Origin: Cannabis sativa
Taxonomy: Eukaryota; Streptophyta; Magnoliopsida; Rosales; Cannabaceae
DNA length: 64,000 nucleotides
NCBI RefSeq assembly: GCF_029168945.1
Contig: NC_083601.1
Coordinates: 37,375,660-37,439,659 of the forward strand
Direction of reading: 5' to 3'
Shown: in pieces, positions 55,944 to 64,000 of the stretch
How positions within the stretch are numbered: position 1 is the first letter of the stretch
Layout of the letters: every line of letters starts with the position of its first letter
Position numbers and translations under genes: made by a program
Notes under the pieces: model-generated
What the model was told of the DNA's origin: nothing
Database searches by the model: none
The model's input: the letters and a program-made list of their open reading frames with translations, nothing else

Positions 55944-58766
55944 TGTAATAACCAAAAATATTTTGTTATTATTTTTTACTATGTTATATGTATATTTATT
56001 TTATTATTATCATTAGTTAACTCGATGTGGAAATAGTTGATTGCTTAGAATATGTTATGTGTTCCTTAAATAGTATTTTCTTAAATTATGAAAATTTTGT
56101 CATTTTGATAAATTAGACTTTTATAGATTATTGGCTTAGTCCATTAGGTGTTGGACTTATAGAATTAGGATGTAACATTACTGTTATTATCACAAGTTAG
56201 TATTAAGTAAATATTAAAGATAGTAGCATATCACTCTAAATTGTAAGAGAGTAGTCATAGTAGTAGTACTAAGGTTGTACAATGACATATATATGGGATT
56301 GGGTTGGTCTCAATATTTCAAATGATATATTATATGAGGAATAATATTTAATTACATAAAGTGTGCATGCTAGTCTATACCTAAAGCAATATATCACTTA
56401 AAGTAAGTTTCATAGGTATATATGTTATGAAGGCAATTCAAATTTTGAAATTTGAATTTTGGGAACGTCTAGTACTAAGAAATGGACTTAGTAGATATAG
56501 AAGTTTGGTGAAACTAGTTATAGCTAGAATTTGTTGGAGAATTTGTAGTGATTAATATTTATTAAGTGATAAATAAATATATATATATTATGCATTTGAT
56601 TGAACATGCACGTGTGGCATGTAGATATACTTACTAAGTGTAAATTTTACTAGGGATTATAAACTTTATTCTTGAACTTGAAAAGAGGAATTAGTGGAGA
56701 GTATTGTTGTAGAGAGAATAGCAGAAGTTGTTTGTACCTGGGATAGCACTAGAGGGATATTCAAAATTTAAAACTTAGTTAAGAAAGAGTGATAAGAAGT
56801 TTATGTGGCAGCTTTGGAGAATAAATCTCATAGAATCAACAAAGAAATATCATTGTTATTGATTGTACGACTCAATGGAGAGTCTCTGTAGTGGATGTGT
56901 GACCGAGTAGTGTGGTAAAGATAAGAGCTTGATCATTTATTTAAATATTTTTAAATATTAATTAGAGTTAGTAGAGTTATGGCATTGGTTAACTCTAAAG
57001 TCTATAAATAAAGAGTGTAAGTTCATTTTTTTTATTGACTCACACTCATCAATTACTCCCTCTTTCTCTCTCGTAGCCATCTTCTCCCATTCCAATTTAT
57101 CTCTTTGTTTTCATCAAGAGCCAAGCACCAATATCACCATAAAACTCTCATAGTTTTCTTTTTATTTCATTCACAGCCAATGCTTCAAACTACCATTCAT
57201 ACCACCTCACACAACCATACAATACCATACACCACTTTTAATTTCAAAATCACCGTCATCTTCTTATAATTATCATATAGCCACAACACCATAATTTTTG
57301 TTATTTGCCAAAACACATGAACCTCACCATTGCTACCAATTGTTCATCAAGTTATAGAGTTCTAAACTTAGGGTTGCAATTAGTTGGTGTTTTCATTTCC
57401 AAAAATTAAGGTATGATATGTTATTTTGAGAATTTATTTATAGTATAACTGGGTTAAGTTTTATTGCCATTTTTGTGTTTCTAATCTTAATATTTGGAAA
57501 CTAAGGTTTACGTGGTATGTATACAAGGCTTTGGTTCTACATATAATTTTCGCAATCAAGCTAGGATCTCCACATTCGAGGTAAGGAAATTAAGTAGAAA
57601 AAACATAAGTTTTCTGTATGTAATAACATTCATAGGAAGAGTGGGAATAGTAAAAGAGAAGTTAACTAAGGTCTTCGCCCGACTCTTTATTGTTTGTTAT
57701 TTAATGTACTGTATAATATATATTTAAATAATGTGTTTATAAGATTCATGTTATTTATGTATGTTTACAGTATTAGAGCATGGCCATTGCTAAAGGTATA
57801 TATATATATTTAAATAATATGTTTATAAGATTCATGTTATTTAAGTATGTATGTAAATAATGTGTTTATAAGATTCACATTATTTAAACTAGTTATGTTG
57901 TTTAGATAATGGACAGAATTCGCATTATTTAAACAATGATATGATTATGGTATGAATATGATATGACTATGATATTGTTATGATATGATTATTATGTAGT
58001 TATGAAATAATTATGATATGATTATGGTATGATTAGGATATAATTGTGATACTCTATTTAAATAATGTATAGTAGTTAAACATTATTTAAATTAGATTTA
58101 TTGTAGATTATGTGACATGGCTCGACCGAGATAATGGTTAAATACTTGACTCGTTGGGTCTATATGGTAGATGGGGGGCCATCTAGTAGAAGGTACGATT
58201 TTACCGAACCCAAATTCTCCGCCATTTAGTCTAATAGTTCGAGTTTATTTGCCAAAGTCGAACTCCGGCATAACCATTATTATGTGACTTAGCTTAGAAA
58301 CTAGTGATTAGTTAATAGTGATAAGATTAAGCTTATATGTATTGCTATTTTTGTCTAAATATGAGTATCTAAGTTTTAGTTATATGTTTTTCTTTTATTT
58401 TATGTGACTACGTGACAAGCATTTCCTTACTGAGTTTAGTAGCTCACCCTTATCAAACTTACCATGTGCAGATTAAGGTTATAAAACTTAGAAAGCCGGT
58501 GGCAAGTGAGACCTTGGAGGCTTGTGTGTGTACTCGCTGAGGACCATATAACTGAGGGTGGTTTAGGGCACGCTCCATTTATTTCTTTTAGTGTTATTAA
58601 ATTAATGTCGCAGTTATTTTTATTTATTAATTATTATGTCTTTTAAGTCCAAACTGAGCTCAAATATGAAATATTTTATGTTTATAAATAAAAGCGACAT
58701 TATAGATTTTCCGCATTTTAACGCTTGTAACTAAATTAGTAATTTATGAAAAGTACGGGCGTTACA
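55944..58766 (+). repeat. gypsy-type 3' LTR, 2.8 kb
   Basis: Starts TGTAATAACC after the polypurine tract and ends GGGCGTTACA next to the 5-bp target duplication. Its last 1.24 kb recur inverted at 50778-52020. It includes a TATA-like AGTCTATAAATAAAGAGTG at about 57000 and pyrimidine-rich leader-like sequence after it. The expected complete 5' LTR in direct orientation is missing. Confidence 0.8.
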
Positions 58767-60052
58767 GTTTATATATGACCTTTATAAAATGACAATGTTA
58801 TTTTCAATATGATTCATTGATTTTATAGCCAAGAGTCATTTTGTCGTTATACCAAGTTACCAACAATTTCCAAAAGTGGTATTTTTAAAATTTTAAATCA
58901 AGAAATATAATAAACTTTATTAAAAGTCCTGACAATAAATTATGTCAGCAAATTAAATATTTCAATCGGTAGAGACTACATACATAACATACAAAAAGCC
59001 TTGGTTTATACATATATGAATTTATAGAGTAAAATACTTATATGAATAGAGTAATGATATGTACCTACATAAATTACACACAAATATAATGTATATTTGT
59101 ATAGCAAGTGATACTTTATACATGGGGTCATCTTAATTGATAAATTATTTATATAAATTATGTGTACACCTATCATTATTCGGTTAGTGTTAACTTTATA
59201 ATATGTATCATTTACCTCTATTTTTATATTTAATTGAAACATACTTCTTTTTATATGTATTGTACCTAAAATACTCTGATATAAGGGAGTCATATGAAGA
59301 GTATCTTGAAGTGACAGGGGCAAAATTAGTACAATGTTTAAAAAAATAGGTAAAAATGATAGATTTTAAAAAAGATAGTAAAAATAAAAGAGGACAATAT
59401 AAAAAGGGCATAGAGTTTAATTTTCACAACCAAAAAAAATATATTGAATATCGTGAAGCCAATTCTGTTTGGGAGGAATAAAGCCCAGCCCACTGATTTT
59501 GTAGTCCATGAATTGGACTCATTGATTATGATTCTCAAACTGGGCCTATCAATATGGGCTTTAGGCTCAAAACAATCAAACGTCACTCTATGTTGTTTAT
59601 ATATGACCTTTATAAAATGACAATGTTATTTTCAATATGATTCATTGATTTTATAACCAAGAGTCATTTTGTCGGTATACCAAGTTACCAACAATTTCCA
59701 AAAGTGGTATTTTTAAAATTTTAAATCAAGAAATATAATAAACTTTATTAAAAGTCCTGACAATAAATTATGTCAGCAAATTTAATATTTCAATCGGTAG
59801 AGACTACATCATACATAACATATAAAAAGCCTTAGTTTATACATATCGAAATACTTATATGAATTTATAGAGTAATGATATGTACATACATAAATTACAC
59901 ACAAATATAATGTGTATTTGTATAACAAGTGATACTTTATAAATGGGGTCATTTTAATTGATAAATTATTTATCATATAAATGTGTATTGTGTAAATTGT
60001 GTGTACACCTATCATTATTCGGTTAGTGTTAACTTTATAATATGTATCATTA

Positions 60053-61318
60053 CAAAAATAAAATTCTAAATAATTTCCTGGTGACAAGAATTCTGCAAAA
60101 TCTCCAATTTACTCTTTGTGAGATGTAAGAAAAAACTTTGATTGGTTTATGGATAAATAATAAGTGATATAATTGATGTGTGGAGTTAGTCTTAGATCGA
60201 TAATGACTTGAAAACTGAAAAAAGTCCGACCCTAATTGGATAAGGGTGATTTTTCTCTCCTCCTAATTTGATAGTGCCACGTGTTTCTCTTATAATTTGC
60301 TGACTCAGCTCCACCGATGCATTACTTGACTTTTTCGAATTACATCATTGTTACCACTTGGCCAAGTATATATTTTTTTTTGCTAAAGTTCGCAAATTAT
60401 ATATTTATGTGCACTTTTTTGCATTAAATATGTCCAAGTTGAAAAGAACAAAACAATGCGAATTTTAAAATTAAGCAGGAAAAAAAAAACATTAATATCT
60501 TTCTCAGTTTCTAATACATTTATTATTTTGTTCATTTATTTATTCAAATTGCTTGAAGACTCTCTTGTTGATTAAATTAATTCCGAAGACCCTTGAACAG
60601 CACTCTTTGTTTTTTTTTAATCTCATAAATTAGTGGTCTAGAGGATGATTTGGTAAAAAGCAAGACACTTTTTTGGTTGAAATCGACTAAAAAAATGACA
60701 CTTTCCCTTTTTATATATATAATAAATAGACATATAAATTTTTTGTTATTAAATGAAATTAGGTAAGGGTTTATAATTTATATAACCCTTTGGTTAGCAT
60801 GAAGAGGAAACCTAAATAGAACAAGTCCAGTAGCAAACCGATAGGATTTGGATAAGGACATGAATAAATTAATATTTTTAAGTTACAATGATTGAGATTA
60901 AGTGCTTTAATTAGATTGGCTTGCATTTGTTAATATTATATGTTTAACTTTTTTTTATTATTAATTTCCTTTGGCTGTTATAAATTGAAACAAACCATTT
61001 CATTTCGAATATGAAATCAAAAAGTAAGCATTAGATTCTGTGGTACAGCATGTGCACATATAAATAATACATACTAGGTAAGCAAGGCCTAGATTGATCC
61101 AAATATATTGTTTCATGCCCAAATATAATAATTTGAGAACAACATCAAATAATGGATTTTAAAATTCGAAGCTATTGCTTCCATATGTTTCTACCAAATT
61201 CAACAATGCAAAACGATCGATCAAAGCTGCACTATATAAAGATTCTAACACAAGAAAACGTATTATTTTATTTTTTGCTTACCGGTTTTTACCAGGTAAT
61301 AATGATGATTTAATGTAT
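60053..61318. other. AT-rich intergenic DNA, no gene seen
   Basis: No exon, RNA gene or transposon ends recognised. At about 60370-60408 TATATATTT occurs on both sides of a T-tailed insert, a weak further micro-insertion candidate. Confidence 0.45.
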
Positions 61319-61321
61319 TAA

Positions 61322-61944
61322 GGGTATCTCCAATGGATAAATCTAAATTTAGTGTTAAATTAACACCAAAAAACTATTATTTCAACACTAATTTTTTTTT
61401 CAATTCCAACCACAACACCAAAAAATTACACTAAATATTATATTTTTCATTATTCTATTATTTTATTTTTTTTTAAATAATATTCTATTATTTTATTAAT
61501 ATAATAAGAATATTTAAATACTAAATATTTGTTAAATCCAATAAATTATATTAGTAAATAATCCATTATTTGCGGTGCGGTTTTCGTAGTTTTTTAGTTT
61601 CGCGGTGCGGGTGTGGTTTGAGAAATTAAAAAAACCGCATGTGTGGATTGGTTTAAAAAAATGGTCAAAAACCGCAATACCCGTCCCGCAAACACCCCTA
61701 AATTATTTTTTTAGCACACTTAAAAATATAAAAATACAAACAAATACATTTATAAAAGTTTTGATTTATATTTATTTATATTTATTTATGTTTTTTAAAT
61801 ATTATATAAGACAGTGCCCACCCAAATATGGTGGAACACTGTAGACAAACCTAAAAATGATTATACAATTACCGTTCGGTTGGAATTGGTTTTGGTGTAA
61901 TATCACACCATAATTGATGTTTTGTAGTCCCATTGGAGTTGGTC
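61322..61944. mobile_element. PIF/Harbinger-like nonautonomous element, copy 2
   Basis: A 623-bp element from GGGTATCTCCAATGG to CATTGGAGTTGGTC, flanked by TAA on both sides (61319-61321 and 61945-61947). It is colinear with 29443-30465 but lacks the 289-bp nested MITE there, while carrying its own micro-insertion at 61468-61480. Confidence 0.78.
61451..61497 (-). repeat. micro-insertion with 17-bp repeats, empty site known
   Basis: A perfect 17-bp direct repeat (61451-61467 and 61481-61497) flanks the 13-nt insert TTTTTTTAAATAA. The homologous position in the paralogous element (about 29577-29593) has one copy of the repeat and no insert, proving insertion with target duplication. Confidence 0.75.
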
Positions 61945-62776
61945 TAAGTATTAATAAGAGTTTTTGAGTTTTTTTTATGTTATAATTATTTATGATAAAT
62001 TATAATTTTTTAAAAAGTTATGAATAGTTATAATATAAAAAATAATCATATGTAAAATAAAATATTTAAATTTAATTTTAATTAATATTATAAACTATTA
62101 AAAAATGAAAAATTTACTAATAATTTTAAATAATTATGACCTAAATTATTATTAAAAAAATATACACTAAAAAAATTTTCAGGCTACTAATAAATAAGGA
62201 TATACTAAAACATTTTTGTTTTCAATACTTCTAGTTCTTCCTAATTTAATTTTTAGTAAATGAAGTCATAATAAATGAAATTTAAACTAAAAAATAAATA
62301 ATAATACTAAAATTTAAAGAGATTTGTATTTATTACAATTTTAGTTAATTTCTCAATTATTACAACTCTACGATTAAAAATTCAATCAACAATTAATTTT
62401 AATTATAAAACAATAGAAAAATATTAACAAAGTCTCCAATATTGAAAGATGCTTTATAGAAATAAAAAATAATAATAGGGGAGATATCTAAAACTTATAA
62501 AATAAGTGAATATAATTTCAAAATGATATAGCAGACTATTAGGATTTAGATTATTATTTTAAGAGGGGCGGAAAATTTCGTATAAAAATGATTAATAATT
62601 AAAAAGAAAATAAATACAGCCATAAAACTAAAATATTTTGAAGAATGGTTCAAAATAAAAAATATTTTGAAAGAATACAATAAATATACAAATAACTATA
62701 ATTTATTATAGGATATTTTTTTTTTGAGAGAGAATTATTATATTAGATATTTATTATCAGATATTTTGAACCAAAT

Positions 62777-62828
62777 AATATCTGTATACATTACTTTTTT
62801 TGTTGCTAAATATCTGTATACATTACTT
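62777..62828 (-). repeat. micro-insertion with 20-bp direct repeats
   Basis: A perfect 20-bp direct repeat (62777-62796 and 62809-62828) flanks the 12-nt insert TTTTTGTTGCTA. The T run abuts the left repeat. Confidence 0.65.
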
Positions 62829-63241
62829 ATATAGTGTTATATAAAGAAAGAGATGGGATTAATAATTGTATTATGGGATTTTTATTTTTATTTTGGCCTT
62901 TAGCTGAACGGGACATTTTGTTGTAAGATTTAATTTATTAGTTCTATTAATTAATATCTTTGGGTTTCTTCCGATCATTCTTCTTATCTACAAATACAAC
63001 TTTCAAGAAACCAATTCAATCCAATGATCCTCCCTAAAAAAAATTGTAGTCGACCGCAATATAAAACGAATTTTAATAATAATAATAATAATAATAATAA
63101 TACCCATTTAAATAACATTCCAAAATTTTAAAGTCTCCAAAAAGAAAAAAAAAAATTGCAAAGCCTCCCTTGGTAGCGCGTGAGAGTACATGGTTTTTAG
63201 GAGAATTTTTATTTATATTTAAAAAACTTATAAATGTATTT

Positions 63242-63284
63242 AAATTTAATAATTTTTTTTGAATAAATAAATTTAATAATTTTT
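63242..63284 (-). repeat. micro-insertion with 16-bp direct repeats
   Basis: A perfect 16-bp repeat AAATTTAATAATTTTT (63242-63257 and 63269-63284) flanks TTTGAATAAAT. The local AT-richness lowers confidence slightly. Confidence 0.5.
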
Positions 63285-64000
63285 ATTTCATATAAAATAT
63301 ACATTTTTAATTGTATTAATTTTTTTTCTTTTAATTTATATTCTTAAAAAATATACCTATCTAATAAAAATAAAATATATTTTAAATATTATAAAAAAAT
63401 TAAAATAAAAAATTATATAAATATATTTTAAAAAAATAAAAATTATACATGATTCAAAAATTTATAAAAATTATATTAAAATTAACACAAATTAATGTGA
63501 AATTTTTTTAAAAAATATATATAAAAAGTAATTTTTAAAATTTATTTAAAGCTTAACATTTTTAAATATTAGGGTGGAGTTATCATTTATACATTTCATT
63601 GGAGTAAAAATATGTAAAAACACAAATTTGATATATATTTCTATAGCAAGTATTTGCAAGTAATCATACTAATTTGAAAGGAAGGTTACTTATTAAAAGT
63701 AACTTAATAAATAGATATATTTTATATTTATATATAATTTATACACATATCATTATTGATCTCATTTTAATCTTAGAATTGTTTTATCATAAACCGTTTC
63801 AATTTGTTAAGAAAATTGATTGTTGTGTTATACAATAAAAGGTGCGAACCATTAATTATTTTGGACATTTTTAGTCTAATCACATTTTCTTATATTTTTA
63901 TCTTTAATAATAAGTATTGTTGTATTATATGATAGAAGTAAGAACACGTCCAAACATGGTAATTACATAAAAAACTATATTTGGTGTGATTATATAAACT

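Larger units (their letters stand above)
50276..58766 (+). mobile_element. composite LTR retroelement: inverted Cassandra-type and gypsy parts
   Basis: An 8,491-bp insertion with 5-bp duplications GTTTA (50271-50275 and 58767-58771). The empty site is visible at about 59595-59605. Left to right: complete Cassandra-type LTR in minus orientation (50276-50703); a 74-bp internal domain with polypurine tract and primer-binding site, also minus (50704-50777); 1.24 kb of the gypsy LTR 3' end in minus orientation (50778-52020); the 3' part of a Cassandra-type LTR in plus orientation (52021-52288); a primer-binding site; ORFs of unknown function; a gypsy integrase tail; and a complete 2.8-kb gypsy-type 3' LTR (55944-58766). 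Both outer ends are therefore LTR 3' termini, not a TG start and a CA end of the same LTR. No RT domain remains. Confidence 0.8.
49883..60052. repeat. 0.84-kb tandem duplication, first copy split by retroelement
   Basis: Copy 1 is 49883-50275 plus 58772-59211. Copy 2 is 59212-60052, continuous. The order of sequence is the same in both, with about 95% identity by eye. The left half carries repeat family C and a CCAGCCCACTGATTTTG segment. The right half starts TATATGACCTTTATAAAATG. Copy 2 supplies the uninterrupted insertion site for the 8.5-kb element in copy 1. Confidence 0.85.
61948..64000. other. very AT-rich DNA, no gene seen
   Basis: Extremely AT-rich with a (TAA)n run at about 63073-63102. 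Two clear micro-insertions lie at 62777-62828 and 63242-63284. A further imperfect candidate at about 62700-62757 has a T run plus GAGAGAGAA between TTATTATA-type repeats. No exon or RNA gene recognised. Confidence 0.55.

Noticed and set aside
1..64000. CRISPR arrays, bacterial operons, tRNA genes, organellar insertions
   Set aside because: No spaced direct-repeat arrays, ribosome-binding-site operons, tRNA cloverleaves or plastid/mitochondrial gene fragments were recognised. The genome is that of a plant nucleus.

Overview
The window looks like nuclear DNA of an AT-rich eudicot. It holds spliced plant genes, abundant LTR, LINE and MITE debris, and no bacterial or organellar gene order. I cannot name the species from sequence alone.

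Four complete host genes can be modelled exon by exon, with frame preserved across every junction. On the minus strand lie a QUA3/PMT13-type Golgi methyltransferase (7189-10803, 7 exons, 598 aa), COP9 signalosome subunit 1 (12351-16068, 6 exons, 445 aa, one GC-AG intron) and a PMT15/16-type methyltransferase (31922-36042, 6 exons, 638 aa). On the plus strand lies a PUX9-like UBX-domain protein (22482-26471, 11 exons, 494 aa). From memory, QUA3, PMT15 and a PUX gene are also close neighbours in Arabidopsis (At4g00740, At4g00750, At4g00752), so the cluster may be ancient microsynteny. The two methyltransferases serve cell-wall pectin synthesis in the Golgi. CSN1 deneddylates cullins, and PUX proteins recruit CDC48/p97, so those two belong to the ubiquitin system.

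Layout: 1-370 is a GC-rich degenerate hexamer satellite. 371-6284 is AT-rich DNA with a long-TIR MITE. 6285-16068 carries a MITE, an orphan ORF, QUA3 and CSN1. 17140-21877 is a very young Ty1/copia element with identical LTRs, lying in the divergent CSN1/PUX9 upstream region. 22482-26471 is PUX9. 27400-31420 is a decayed LINE split by a PIF/Harbinger-like element, itself carrying a nested MITE, and by a MULE-type MITE. 31922-36042 is PMT15-like. 36200-44880 is AT-rich intergenic DNA with a CACTA-like element, an LTR-like remnant and microsatellites. 44890-49830 is a decayed chimera of two copia elements. 49883-60052 is an 0.84-kb tandem duplication whose first copy is interrupted by an 8.5-kb composite retroelement. 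The rest is AT-rich, with a second Harbinger-like copy at 61322-61944.

The most unusual items are two. (1) The 8.5-kb composite at 50276-58766 has a 5-bp target duplication and an empty site in the window. It joins Cassandra-type LTR pieces containing 5S rRNA sequence, in inverted orientation, to a Ty3/gypsy remnant and three unrecognised ORFs. (2) At least nine tiny insertions (11-20 nt, A/T-tailed) are flanked by 9-22-bp direct repeats. They look like extremely truncated target-primed reverse-transcription events, and one is verified by an empty paralogous site in the window.
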